A DNA stretch of 64,000 bases from Punica granatum (GCF_007655135.1 NC_045127.1:8441001-8505000), one strand, 5' to 3'; positions 43,465 through 61,317 are shown, counted from the first letter of the stretch. Notes: a model not told the origin generated them from the letters alone. Translations and numbers: made by a program.

Positions 43465-44479
43465 TGCTCCGCCTATTTCGAACATAAAGTTCTTTCATGA
43501 ATGTGAGGAGAAAGTAATTCGATTCAAGTGGTCTAGAAGTTATATAAACTTTATAATGTCTTTCTTAACGAGTTCACGAGATATCATCTACTTATTGATT
43601 AAAATTAATCTACATTCAATAATCAATTTCGTCTAGTCACTAGACGCCTCTAGTGAGTATCGAATCTTTTTGTAGCAATCAAAATCTGTTCACTAAAAAC
43701 TCAATCTATCGCTTATTGTTGTGATTTCTATGGACCTTTCTTTTCACTTTCTTGAATGTTTTGGGGGAATTTGACTTGGGGTTCATAAAAAAAAGAAAAG
43801 AAAAAGGGCGACAAACGAATGAAATAAAAAACAGAGAGAGACAGAGAGAGAGAGTCAGACAGCAGCCTTCGTAAAAGTTGGCTTTAGCAAAGGAATCTAA
43901 CGTCAATCTTTCTGCGTGGGAAAACACCCCTTTCTCGTAGGATAACACAAAACAAATTAAAATAAATCAAAGGCTTGAAATCATAAATCCCACCCTCAGC
44001 TCTCAAACGTTAAAAGCAGTTGCATACTAATCCCTTTAATCCCGATCCAATAAAAGTGCTCTCAATTCTTGTCGAAGGTGGTCGATTTTATCATCTTTAT
44101 TTAGTAAGAATGCATTGGCTCAATCGCTTTTATTTTTCGAGTCACCTACATTCGTATTTATATTTGGATAAATCCAATTTCTCTGTATTAAGCTTTTCGA
44201 ATGACATTATAAGTTATAATATAGATGGTTTGATGTCTGGATCAACTTGTGCCAAATTAAGGCATAATCAAAATCAAGAACTACGAGAAATCTCGCAAGT
44301 GATAATTGAAAGTGTATTTCATTATACTATGATCCTCTATGTCATCAATTACATAACATTGGAACAACTTATGCAAGGGCGTGTATAATTATTCAGAATT
44401 TTAGAAGGAAAAAAAAAGTTGTATGGGCATATGCATTCATGTATAGACATGAGCACTTATATATATATATATATACACT

Positions 44480-45440
44480 AGTAGGTTACCCGTATACACG
44501 GAAAACTAATAAATAAAATCATGCACAATATATATGATAGAAAACATATATTACTTACTTCATAGTTAATTTTACTTCAGTATAATATAATCATTATAAA
44601 GAATTTGAAAATTTTGATAATTCAATATACTTATTAAAAATACATGATGTATTCTTCGACCGACTCATATTATGCCATTATATTGATGCATCTTATCCAT
44701 AATATTGTTCGCTTATTCAGTTCCATAAGTAAAAATCCCAATTTAAATACTTTATAAATCTACCCGTAAGATTGAATTAAGAATAATTATATTATATTAT
44801 ATTATATTATTATTTTATGATATTACTCTATATTATTATCATTATTACTTATTTCATGGTTAAGTAATGTTTATATTTATATTAATTTATTTGCATTTTT
44901 AGAAAAATAAAACAGAAACTTGAAAGTATGAAAAACAAACATACTATCTGCGAAAACTTCCGAAATGTTTCCGATTTATATATATATACTAATAGGATTG
45001 CTCGTGCAATGCACGAGGAAACTAATAAATAAAATCATACACAATACATTTAAGATGAAAAACATATATTACTTGCTTTATAGTTAAATTTTATATAATA
45101 ATTATAAAGCATATGAAATTCAATATCTTTATAAAAAATAATGATGTATTCTTTAACTGACCCTTATTATGTCATTATAATGATACATTTTATCCATAAT
45201 ATTATTGACTTATTCAACTTCCAAAGGTAACACTCATTATTTAAATGCTTTATAAATCGGCATATAATAACAATTATATTATATTATTATTATATATCAC
45301 TATTATTATTGACTTCATGGTTAAGTAATGTCTATATTTATATTAATTCATTCACATTTTTTTTTAAATAAAAGACAAATTCGAGAGTATGAAAAAATGA
45401 ATGCACTCTCCTAGAGAACTTCGGAAATGCTTCCGGTTTG
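44480..45440 (-). repeat. Tandem AT-rich units with Helitron-like ends (TGS1 copy 2 upstream)
   Basis: Two units of about 0.5 kb begin at CTAGTAGGTTACCCGTATAC (44479) and at CTAATAGGATTGCTCGTGCA (44989); read on the minus strand each ends with the hairpin and CTAGT/TTAGT. Both contain the same ATGATGTATTCTTCGAC and TATTGATGCATCTTATCCAT pieces. A (GATA)n tract follows at 45441-45486. Confidence 0.45.
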
Positions 45441-47616
45441 TATAGATAGATAGATAGATATATAGCTATAGATAGATAGATAGATATAGATAATATGGAT
45501 GTCATTGTTTATAATTATAGACAAATGGCATCTGATTCAAGATAACCTCGGCCTGCACATTCTTTTTCTTCTTGATTTCGATTCGAAACCCATTAGAATT
45601 TCAAGGGGCTGTGTACGAGAAATCGAATTATGCATTTCGCCCTAAAAAAAATTCTTATTTTTTTTATTTCCAAAGGAAAATTCAGATATAGATATAAATA
45701 TGCATGGGAAGAAGAGAGAGACGAGAAAAGACCGCCTAGCGCGTTGAGTTCAGGAAGAATTGGGAGGTCAGCTCTGAGCAGAGCTGAGCAGCTGACGGAA
45801 GAGAAGGCCGCCTCCGCTTCGACTTCCCACTGTCCCCAACCGAGGTATGGGCTCTGCCACTGCTCTGCAGTGGGACGGTGGAGGCGCCGGAGCTTCCGCC
45901 ATCGAAGCGCTTGGCTCCCTCTTCAAGCTCACTGAAGTCTACCTCCGGTCTGTCTGTCTGTCTGTCTCTCCCAGTTTAGTTTTCGCCGCACCCCAATTCT
46001 TCATTGGAAGAATGACGGAATTCTTTTCTGAATTCCGACAGGGACGATGGCTCCACGAAGACACGGGAGCCTCTGTCGGTCACAAAGAGCAGCGTGAGCT
46101 TCCTCCCTTCTGCATTCTTTTGCTTTACTGATGAACTTTCTGACCGTGAACTCTCCTGACAGTCGAAAGTTCACGTTTTTCTCTGTTTTTTCGGCCTGTA
46201 GGTTGCAGTACTCGTGTTTGAATTTACCTATTTTCTTTTGTGTGCGTCTACAGAATCTGCTTTTGGGTTGACAGTGGAGGCAACCCTTGTTCCCATATGA
46301 CATGAAGTTTTTCGTCTTTAGTCCATTTCTAATGTCTGACTGTTTGCACCAAAAACATGGCCGTAATTATTACCTGATAATTTGTTTGGATTTAGTCATA
46401 TATATATATATATATGCAAGATGTGTCGAACAAATTGATGCCTTTAAGACTTATAATCTTGAAGAAGTTTGAAAGTTTTTAAGATGAATTACATATAAAA
46501 CCTGTGGCATCCACCGATTTCACATGTGCTCCCTCCTCTCCCAGAATCATCGCTGAAGTCTTAAGTCTGTTATGTGGAAGTTTTTAAGATGGAAATTAGC
46601 AGGTTACTTAATTGAATTTAACAATTAAGTAAAAATCTAGTTATCTTTGTAGCATATATAATTGCTTCGTGAACTTCATTATCTTTCTTCTCTGTATTGA
46701 CTAGTCTTTTTTGGTGCATTACTGGTAATCTTTTACAGAAGAGTGGAAAGGACAAGGCAAAAAAGAAGAGTTCAAGCATGAAGGATTCTTCAGGATTCAA
46801 AGAAATTGGGAATGAAATGCCTGAACTATGCAAAGTGAGGGAGGGGGATGTTGCATCTCATTCCCCTTTTCATAATGATCCTATTCCTAGTGGTTCTTCA
46901 AGTTCCATGTCCATGCTGGGCCAAAGTCTATCATCTTGCCCTGATGTTGCAGCACATGCCCAGAAATCCACTTGCGATGCCGAAGAAGGATTATCTTTCT
47001 TCTCTGTAGCGACTAGTCTTTTTCGGTGCATTACTGGTATTCTTTTACAGAAGAAGAGTGGAAAGGACAAGGCAAAAAAGAAGAGTTCAAGCATGAAAAT
47101 TTCTTCAGGACTCAAAGAAATTGTGAATGAAATGCCTGAACTATGGAAAGTGAGGGAGGGGGACGTTGCATCTCATTCCCCTATTCATGACGATCCTATT
47201 CCTAGTGGTTCTCCATGTTCCACATGGCCCCGACCCGAATAAGCTTGATAGTAGTTGCAATGAAGATAGTATGGCGCCCTTGTCAAATAATCAAGATATC
47301 AGCAGGTATGTTGTCTTGCCATCTGGACCTGCATGTTTTTGCTAGCTACCTTATGAAAATAATACCTTCACCATGATAGCTGCTTATTGTATTGCTATTC
47401 ATCATGAAGATGGAAGTGACACATTGGGTCATAGCAAAAAGTTGCTGTGACTTTTGCAGTTCTCTTTTCAAATTTTTGCAATAAGAAAAAAAAACTTGGT
47501 GGAGAACTTTTTTGGCAGCGCTTTGATTTAAGGAAGTAGACAATAAATAAATTTTCAAAAAAATGACACTTGAGAAATCTGTTTACCATGGCTTATGGAA
47601 AAGCGAAAAGGAGATT

Positions 47617-47795
47617 TTTTTTTTCGGTGTATACCCTGGTATCCAGAATCCCAATGGATTCTGACTAATCCAGTCGGGAAATTGAGTATTAAAGGTTATA
47701 CTCCCTCTCAATAAGTGCGCTTTCCGGGGTTTGAACTTTTGTTCTCCTTCTTACGGGGGTGAGTTGCTTACCACTCAACCAATACTTTTGTTGGT
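47617..47795 (-). mobile_element. SINE (tRNA-derived, family B) in intron 5 of TGS1 copy 2
   Basis: On the minus strand box A is GGTTGAGTGGTAAGCAACTC and box B is AGTTCAAACCCCGG; the tail is a run of A (T run at 47616-47624). The 17-bp target duplication AAAGCGAAAAGGAGATT lies at 47600-47616 and 47796-47812. Copy 1 has the unoccupied site (AAAGCAAAAAGGAGATTAAT in reverse near 34705-34725). Confidence 0.9.
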
Positions 47796-48054
47796 AAAGC
47801 GAAAAGGAGATTAATTGTAATGAAAGATGTGAAAAAATCTCAACACCAAAAAAAGAAGAAGAAAAAGCGGGGCTCATTTTTGCCTTCAATAAAAAGAAAG
47901 AAAAACAATCTTTAGAAATTCTGTGCCTCATTTCAATTTGAATTAGGAATTCCGTGTACAAATACAAGCGGTCCTTAACTACTTACATATACAGCCGATC
48001 ATATATGTATTAACATTATACATTACAAAAAAGAATAAAGAAGGAGGATTTTCA

Positions 48055-48189
48055 ATGCGAGATCTAAAAACATATCTTTCCGTGGCACCGGTACTAAGTA
48101 CTCTATGGTTCGGGGCTTTAGCAGGTCTATTGATAGAGATCAATCGATTATTCCCGGATGCGTTGACATTCCCTTTTTTTTCATTCTAG
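48055..48189 (+). pseudogene. psaJ: psaJ inside plastid insertion (open frame intact)
   Basis: The 44-codon frame starts [20 protein letters not shown] and ends [10 protein letters not shown], the full length of photosystem I subunit IX. It has no defect, but it sits in the nucleus with a bacterial-type ribosome site and without a transit peptide, so expression is not expected. Confidence 0.9.
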
Positions 48190-48668
48190 TTTTTGACATG
48201 GGAAGGGGTGAAGAAGATTAGAGAGAGAATCAAAAGATCTGTGACTAATCCCTCCCCTCTTTTCTTTTAGATAAAATAGAATTAGATACAATTAAGTAAA
48301 ATAAAGAAGGTAAGTAGAATAAAGAAAAAAGAAATAAAAAAGTGGATTCAACCTCGTCGAAATTCGGGTTCTCCAATTCAATTGATAAATAATCTAGTGA
48401 AAACGGAAAGCGAAATGTGTTTAAGACTATACTTCGACTTCGACTTAGAATAGAATTCTATTCTAAATCTAAATAGAGTTCGAAATCATTATTTTACTTA
48501 ATATTTATTTACTATTACTTATTGGGTTGTGATTGCAACAAAATAATCTTTCATAATTTCGAGTTAGCAACTTCTATTTTTTTTTTCCTTCCTTTTTCCC
48601 TTTAAATCAGAAAATCGAAGAGTTGGCTCAATCAAAAACTCAAAGAAAGAAAGAAAGAAAAGGGGTTC

Positions 48669-48875
48669 ATGGCCAAGGGTAAAGAAGTCCGCGTAACGGT
48701 TATTTTAGAATGTACCGATTGTGTTTGAAAGGGAAAGGGTGTTAATAAAGGATCAACGGGCATTTCCAGATATATTACTCAAAAGAATCGACATAATACT
48801 CCTAGTTGATTAGAATTGAAAAAATTATGTCCCTATTGTTACGAACATACGATTCAAGGGGAGATAAAGAAATAG
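48669..48875 (+). pseudogene. rpl33: rpl33 inside plastid insertion, two in-frame stops
   Basis: The frame begins MAKGKEVRVTVILECTDCV and keeps GISRYITQKNRHNTPS and CPYCYEHTIQGEIKK, so it is plastid ribosomal protein L33. Codons 20 and 47 are TGA where arginine is expected (VR and SRLE in the family). Both fit CGA to TGA changes, i.e. deamination of methylated CpG after transfer to the nucleus. Confidence 0.9.
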
Positions 48876-49182
48876 ATCGAATCAAATCAAGGTGTCTGTA
48901 TGTCACTTTTTTAAGGAACATGAAAGGGGACATATTCTATCTATATACCATATTATTATATAGAAATACCTTATTTAATTTAGAAATACCATATTATATT
49001 ATATAGATATCGAACAAGATTTCTATAATATAGCTTAAATCTATAATCTATAATAGAATAGAACTTCAAAATAGAACTTTAATTAAAATATTAATATAAA
49101 AAAATCAAATGCTCTTTTTTTAATCCTAAATAATTTTTGATCATATTGAAATAGGATTTTCGGGATAAGGAATAAACAAACC

Positions 49183-49222
49183 ATGGATAAATCCGAGCGA
49201 TTCTTTCTTAAATCCAAGCGAT
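49183..49222 (+). pseudogene. rps18: rps18, 5' fragment inside plastid insertion
   Basis: The frame MDKSERFFLKSKR matches the N-terminus of plastid ribosomal protein S18. It stops after about 13 codons because the insertion ends here and TGS1 intron sequence resumes. Confidence 0.8.
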
Positions 49223-49689
49223 CTGCAGGATATAGCCTTGCAAATACTTGATCTACTTTTGAGCTTTCTATTAAAGGCATATCTTATTGAGTTGACCCGT
49301 CCTGTGTTATTGTATCCCAGCATGACAAATGGTGTCACTGAAGTTGTTTCAGAGGAGACTTTGCAGTTAGATGAGCCAGATGCTCAGAGTGATTCTCACG
49401 TGAGAAAACGAATGAAGAAAATAACAAAAAAGAAGGGGCAGGGGACATTTTCTGGTGCTGCTGATGAAGGTTCTTCATTTATATTTGCCTTATTAGTTTG
49501 AGTATGCTCCTTAGAGGTAATTAGGTCTATCATTGAGTTAACGGCTGCGTCCTCAGAACTACCATTCTGGTTAATGAAGGGAGTTTGTTCATGCTGATAT
49601 CTTGTAACATTGTTATGATATATCTGTTATATCCTTGAAGAATCATATCAACTTCAAATTGATAAACCAGTTGTTCTGCGCAGAACTAA

Positions 49690-49914
<225 letters not shown>

Positions 49915-50541
49915 TAGGATTAGGAACTACCTTTATTTCACTGTTTCTTCTATTTTTCTCAGATTAAACTTCCTAATGGTTAGGTAAAGAATTCAAGATA
50001 TTTGGATAAGGATTTATATATATCCGAGATTTGTGGGCAGATTTAATTTTTAAATTTTGCTCCCCTCATTTCCATGGATGTAGATTTGGTTTTGGATATG
50101 AGGAGATTGAATATCCAAATTTTGGTCCCTTCATTTCCTTGGATGTTGATTTAGTTTTGGATATGAGCTGCTTGCTTATAAATAAATAGTCTGTTTACCC
50201 CTGTAGTGATTTCCATCACTCTATTTCGTTTGACAACTCTTTTGAAATTTCAGTGCCAAACATGTTATTGCAGTCGACATCGATCCAAAGAAGATCGAGT
50301 ACGCCAATCATAACGCTGTCATCTATGAAGTTGATGACCGAATTGATTTCGTGCGGGGTGACTTCTTTCTCCTGGCACCAAGACTAAAGGTACTGAAGCC
50401 AAGATGTCGCAATAGACAATGATGAAGTCACTTATCTGTTTACTTTTGTGGCTTTTCTTTCCTGTCCGCTGAATCAGAGTTATATGGATTCATTCCGATT
50501 CACTGTTAGAAGTTGAACAGCACTGGTATATTTTCTTATGA

Positions 50542-50733
<192 letters not shown>

Positions 50734-52490
50734 TAAGATGCGACTTCCATAACTTCTCTTAAGCTGTATGTCTTCTACTTTGGTTCACGGTTTGTTGTCT
50801 GACGTTCATTAATTCTGAGATCTACCACGACTTGTACAGCTTCCTCCTCTTCAAAACTGCCAAGGGAATTGCCTCTAAAGTGGTCATGTTCCTCCCAAAA
50901 AACGTGGATATTAACCAACTAGCAGAGCTCTCTCTTTCTTCCTGTCCTCCATGGTCGCTAGAGGTAACAGCGTCTCTCCGAATAGATTTTGCCATTTTTC
51001 CTTGATATGATGAAAACCATTCCCATTTTTTGTCGTCACCAAATTATCAGTTGCTTACAATAGAGTTTGAATGTTAGAATCTTTATAGCGGGATTGAAAG
51101 GACCATTCCCTGCAAGAGAAAATTGAGAGATTGGTTCGGGAGAAAAATGCAACTTTTGTATAACAAATCTACAAAATAGGTTTCTGTGAACGTGAAATGC
51201 ATGGGTAGAACGTTTTGTATCCCACTTGGTAAGAACGGAATTTGAGAAGTAAAACGCTAGCATCAACTAGTTTCTCTAAGCTTCTCAGCCGATGCTTCCT
51301 CATGCTTGCATCGGCTTCTGATGTTCTTATTGCTTGATGCTTGTTAATAAGGAGCACATCTTTTTTTTCTTCGGTTCAACTCTAGCAAGAACTTATGCAT
51401 TATTTATTCTACTTCTGTTGTTTCAGGTTGAGAGGAATTTCTTGAATGGCAGATTGAAGGCTATAACTGCTTACTTCACCAACCCAGAAATCAGCATGAA
51501 CAATGACCAATAAACGACAACCCGGTGATGGATCTAAGTTAATATGAAGATCACTGCCATGGTCACATATCGAGCTAAGCTTGTGCTTGCATAAGTACGT
51601 GGGGTAGTTTTCTTGCCAGATCAAAATGTAAATTCCCGGCGCCTAGCTTTTTTTCTTAGGTAATTCAAACTTAAAAATTATTTTGTGCAATGCGCTTGTT
51701 CCTAAATTGGCTGTAAATGACTATGAATTACTGTAATTGATACAAGCAATCTAGCTGTCTGGAAGATTCTTTTGGCCATAAGACCAGTAACAACTCAAAT
51801 CTATTTCGGTTTCGCAACGTCATACCATAGCTTCTCCATCAGATAACCAAAGGTCAACAATAATCGATTATAGACTCAGAGATCTCAACCACTTGCCTCC
51901 TAGGCTCATCAGTCCTCTTTAGTTTCTGCTGTATCAAATGCCAGATTCCAGAACCAAACTCGAAGTGTTACCCAGGTTCAGAGTTTGAGGACTTGATCAG
52001 TTAATTCAACAGACACTTGGGGCTCTATTGGCTTGATATTGCTTCTACTGCATAGTCTGAACTCTATGCTAGTAAGTTTACTCCGAACAATAAAGAAATG
52101 ACATAATCCTTTACACCATGCTGTCAATAAGTTAGAATTGATGGTCGAATTTGATGCCCATTTGGATCGATATGTATTACAAATGTGTAAGATCGCAATC
52201 TCTCTGACCTCCACCTCGACTCACGGAACCTCAAGGACAAGCACAATTTCCCTAATAAAAAAATGTTAAATTTTTCAAAAAAAAAATTATAACAAAAAGA
52301 TTACAAAGGTGCTTCCTATTTGAAATGGATCTAAAATGCAAGTCTGGAATACGCACGAGCGGGGAAAACAGTTGTCGTGCAGCATAATCGGCCGAGTTAA
52401 AAAAATGCCATTTTAAAATCAATATATGAGGGCAATTGATTTTAATGCGATTGTATCCTACATTTCGATTTTGTAAACTCTCAATCATTT

Positions 52491-52611
52491 CTTGGAATTT
52501 CGCTACTTAGACCGTTATAGTTACGGCCGCCGTTCACTAGGGCTTCGGTCGCCGGCTCCCCTCTTGTTAGGTCGCCAACTTCCTCGGCCTTCCAGCACTG
52601 GGTAGGCATCA
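52491..52611 (-). pseudogene. Organellar large-subunit rRNA fragment (copy 3)
   Basis: On the minus strand it reads CCCAGTGCTGGAAGGCCGAG through CGGCGGCCGTAACTATAACG and AGTAGCGAAATTCCAAG. It occupies the same place relative to TGS1 copy 2 as 31181-31300 does relative to copy 1, so it was in the unit before the inversion. Confidence 0.8.
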
Positions 52612-53049
52612 TCCCCCATATAAGAAATGCAACATTTCCTCATTTTTTGCATAGTTACCTTTTCTGGAGGTTCAATAATTTTTATTTAAAGCAAGGGGAA
52701 TAGAATAGTCTGTATGAACCCTTTGATCTCCGTTATTACATCAATTTTGAATTTAGAATATATTTGATTGATTGGAATAATAGAAAATAAGAATATGTAT
52801 TGATCACGACCAGCTAAAGCTAAAGTTTCATTAACGAGCGTTTCCACGAGATAGAACCTCCTCAAGGAATATGAGGTTTTTCATGAGGCTGATCTTGAGT
52901 CGCCATCCAAGTATGAATACCTTGGTTTAAGAGTATTTTTGGTGTAGAAAGTTTATTACAAAATCAATTTTGTCAGCTCGTTCATCAGCTTCACAATAAG
53001 GTCCTTACAACATGTTAAATTTTCAAAATTAGCCCTATATATATATATA

Positions 53050-54435
53050 CACTACTAACACTTTAGTCCTCGAATTATTTAATAGCCACCACTTGACTAC
53101 CTGAATTTTCAAAATCAGGAATTTGATCCCTCAATTTTAATTTCGTCTAACACTTTGGTCATGATGTCAAGTCCTTGAATGGAAATCTGACGTGGAAGCT
53201 AAGTTGGCAGAAACGACGTCAAATTTATGCCACGTCATCACCGAAACGACGTCATTTTGCTTCTCGAGAACACAAAAACGAAAACGACGCCGTGCAACCT
53301 TGGCCTGCAGACCCAAGAACGCAAAATGACGCCGTTTCGGTCCTTCCGGACACGCAAACACGATGGCGTTTGCCAGCTTCCCTGGCTAACATCAAAACGA
53401 CGTCGACTTGGCAACTTGCAGACTGAAGAACGAAAACGACGTCGGCTTCTTTGCCTCAGTCAGTGTTCTTCCTGCCGATCGAAACCATCCTTGAGTTGAA
53501 TCCCAAATTCCCAAATCCATTTGAAACCCTAATCCCCAAATTGCCAAATTCCTCCAATCCAACCGAAAACCCTAAGCCCCAAATTTCGTAAATCCTCCAA
53601 TCGAATCGAACCATGAATCCTAATTCCCATCATCCAATCGAACCGTAAACCCTAATTCCCAAAATCATCCAATCGAACCGTAAAACCCTAATCCCCAAAT
53701 TCCCAAAATCCTCCAATCGAACCGTAAACCCTAATCCCCAAATTCCCAAAATCCTCCAATCGAACCGTAGACCCTAATCACCAAATTCCCACCAGATTCC
53801 CAAAATCCTCCAGTTGATTGCAATCCCAATTTCGAGCACCATGAGTTGTAACCCTCTGTCACAATGGAGCTGTGATAATCATCGTCGCTTGTGGGAGGAT
53901 TCAGCCGTGTACCCCAAGAGCAAGAGAACAAGCAATTGGAGCATGTCCAATGACGAATATGGATTGACGAAGATGGAAGAAATTACGAAATTGCGGGAAT
54001 TAGGGTTGATTGAATTTGGGAATTTACCGGAAATTAGGGTTTTGCTCGCGGAAGGAAGAACACTGACAGGTGGCCAAGCCGACGTTATTTCTAAGTCTGC
54101 CAAGGCAATTGCCAAACCCCACCGTTTTTGCGTGGCCGGAAGGACCGAAACAACGTTGTTTTGCGTTTTTGGGTCTGCAGGCCAACGTTGCATGGCGTCG
54201 TTTTCTTTTTTATGTGTTCGGGAACCAAAACAACGTCGTTTCGATGATGATGTGGCATAATTTTGATGCCGTTTCTGCCAACTTAGCTTCCACGTCAGAT
54301 TTCCGTTCGAGTACTTAACGTCAGAATCAAAGTGTTAGACGGAATTGAAATTGAGGGATCAAATTCCTGATTTTGAAAATTCAGGTAGTTAAGTGGTGGC
54401 TATTAAATAATTCAAGGATTAACGTGTTAGTGGTC
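53050..54435. mobile_element. Long-TIR (MULE-like) element with internal minisatellite
   Basis: Inverted arms of roughly 350-380 bp (about 53050-53430 and 54060-54435) match over ACTAACAC, GAATTATTTAATAGCCACCA, TCAGGAATTTGATCCCTCAA, GCTAAGTTGGCAGAAACG and further GACGT-rich sequence. It sits inside a TA tract that is uninterrupted in unit 1 (about 43340), so the target duplication is hidden. The centre has a minisatellite and a 148-codon frame (53814-54260) that runs into the right arm; I recognise no protein. Confidence 0.7.
53520..53790 (+). repeat. Minisatellite, ~36-45 bp units
   Basis: Units contain CCAATCGAACCGTAAACCCT followed by AATCCCCAAATTCCCAAAAT, repeated about six times with small changes. 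It lies in the centre of the long-TIR element. The CCCTAA pieces are not a telomere array. Confidence 0.8.
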
Positions 54436-55239
54436 TATATATATATATATATACACACACTAGGAACAGACCAATTCGAGGACCTCAGTACTTCGGCTCG
54501 GACATGAATAATATGGACTAAGCTAAACACTATATCCATTGTGGTATGCAATAATGGTTAGGTGTGAAATTTTTCGACGACAATAATCGACCGCTCTGAA
54601 AAGCTGCGCTTTCCACTATTGCCTGACTGACGGTGAAAGAAGAAACACGCCCATGGTACATTTGATTAGTTATTAGAGAAAAATTATATATGCTAGGTTT
54701 GAAAAATTTTATATCCTTATAAAAAATAAATCAAAGGCTTGAAATCATAAATCCCACCCTCAGCCCTCGAACGTTAAAAGCAGTTGCTTACTGATCCTTT
54801 TAATCCTGATCCAATAAAAGTGCTCTCAATTCTTGTCGAAAGTGGTCGATTTTATCATCTTTATTTAATAAGAATGCATCGGCTCGATCGCTTTTATTTT
54901 TCGAGTCACCTACATTTGTATTTATATTTGGATAAATCCAATTTCTCCGTAGTAAGTTTTTCGTATGACATTATAAGTTATAACATAAATGATTGGATGT
55001 CTGGATCAACTTGTGCCAAATTAAGGCATAATGAAAATCAAGAACTACGAAAAATATCACAAGTGATAATTGAAAGTGTATTTCATTATACTATGATTCT
55101 ATATCTCATAATTACATAACATTGGAACAACTTATGCAAGGACATGTATAATTATTCAGAATTTTAGAAGGAAAAAAAGGTTGTATGGGCATATGTATAC
55201 ATGTATAGACACGAGCAATTATATATATACACACTAGTA

Positions 55240-56180
55240 GGGTTACCCGTATACACGGAAAACTAATAAATAAAATCATGCACAATATATATGATATGAA
55301 ACACATATTACTTACTTCATAGTTAAATTTTACTTCAGTATAATATAATCATTATAAAGAATCTGAAAAATTTTGACAATCTTATTAAAAATACATGATG
55401 TATTCTTCGACCGACTCCTATTATGCCATTATATTGATGCATCTTATCCATAATATTATTCGCTTATTCAGTTCCATAAGTAACAATCTCAATTTAAATA
55501 CTTTATAAATCGGCATGTAATATTGAATTAAGAATAATTATATTATATTATATTGTTATTTTATGATATTATTCTATATTATTATTATTACTTACTTCGT
55601 GATTAAGTAATATCTATATTTATATTAATTTATTTACATTTTTTTAAAAAATAAAAGTGAAACTCGAAAGTATGAAAAACAAACGTACTATTTGCGAAAA
55701 CTTCCGAAATGTTTCCGATTTATATATATATACTAATAGGATTGCTCGTGCAATGCACATAAAACTAATAAATAAAATCATACACAATACATATATGATG
55801 AAAAATATATATTACTTGGTTTATAGTTAAATTCTATATAATAATTATAAAGCATCTGAAAATTTTGAAAATTCAATATCCTTATAAAAAATAATGATGT
55901 ATTATTTGACTGACCCTTATTATGTCATTACATTGATACATTTTATCCATAATATTATTGTCTTATTCAACTTCCATAAGTAACACTCACTATTTAAATA
56001 CTTTATAAATCGACATATAACAACAATTATATTATATTATGATATTATTTTATATCACTATTTTTAGTTATTTCATGGTTAAGTAATGTCTATATTTACA
56101 TTAATTCAGTCACATTTTCTAAAAAAATAAAAGAGAAACTCGCGAGTATGAAAAACTCTCTTAGAGAACTTCGAAAATGC
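55240..56180 (-). repeat. Tandem AT-rich units with Helitron-like ends (TGS1 copy 3 upstream)
   Basis: It has the same two-unit array as 44480-45440, beginning CTAGTAGGGTTACCCGTATA and again at CTAATAGGATTGCTCGTGCA (about 55733), followed by a (GATA)n tract. The shared order shows that the array was part of the duplicated unit. Confidence 0.45.
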
Positions 56181-56387
56181 TTCTCATTTGTATAGATAGA
56201 TAGATATATAGGTATAGATAGATAGATAGTTATAGATAATGTGGATGTCATTGTTTATAATCAGACAAATGGCATCTGATTCAAGACAACCTCGGCCTGC
56301 ATACTCTTTTTCTTGTTGATTTCGATTCGAAACCATTAGAATTTCGAGAAATCGAAGAATACATTTCACCCTCGAAAAAAATTCTTA

Positions 56388-56620
56388 CAATGTGTTTAGT
56401 TTTAAAGTTAAGTTGAGTTGAATTTTGATTTTAATTGGATTGTATTGTTGAATTATGAGAAAAAGTGTTAAAAAATAATGAATAGTTTAAAGAATTTAGT
56501 ATTAAAAATTAAATTGAATGATTAAAAAATTGAAAAAATTTAAAAATAATAATTATATTATTGACTTTTATTATGCATTAAGTATAGTTAAAGTTAAAGT
56601 GACTATAAAACCAAACGTTT
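56388..56620. mobile_element. MITE-like element in the promoter of TGS1 copy 3
   Basis: The ends are TGTGTTTAGTTTTAAAGTTA and GTGACTATAAAACCAAACG (inverted GTTTNGTTTTA). Copy 2 at 45650 and copy 1 at 37500 read straight through from AAAAATTCTTA to AAATTCAGATATAGAT, so this is a recent insertion about 160-390 bp before the ATG of copy 3. Confidence 0.65.
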
Positions 56621-56780
56621 TTTTTTTTTTAGAAAATTCAGATATAGATTTAAATATGCATGAGTAGGAGAGAGAGAGGAGAAAAGACCGCCTAACGCGT
56701 TGAGTTCGGGAAGAATTGGGAGGTCAACTCTGAAGAGAAGGTCGCCTCCGCTTCGACTTCCCACTGTCCCCAACCGAGGC

Positions 56781-61317
<4,537 letters not shown>

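Larger units (their letters stand above)
47930..49222 (+). other. Plastid DNA insertion (NUPT) of 1.29 kb in TGS1 copy 2 intron 5
   Basis: The block holds psaJ, rpl33 and the start of rps18 in the order and orientation of the plastid genome, with the plastid-type spacer and the psaJ Shine-Dalgarno GGAGG (48042-48046). Its ends are sharp when compared with copy 1: GTGCCTC|CTGCAGGATATAG in copy 1 is split exactly between GTGCCTC and CTGCAGG. It is absent from copy 3, whose matching region is deleted. Confidence 0.92.

Noticed and set aside
48055..48189. psaJ as a functional nuclear gene
   Set aside because: Although the frame is intact, it is part of a plastid insertion with a dead rpl33 and truncated rps18, carries no transit peptide and has no nuclear promoter signs.
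53520..53790. Telomere-like CCCTAA pieces
   Set aside because: They are spaced by unique sequence within ~40-bp units, not an uninterrupted CCCTAAA array, so this is a minisatellite.
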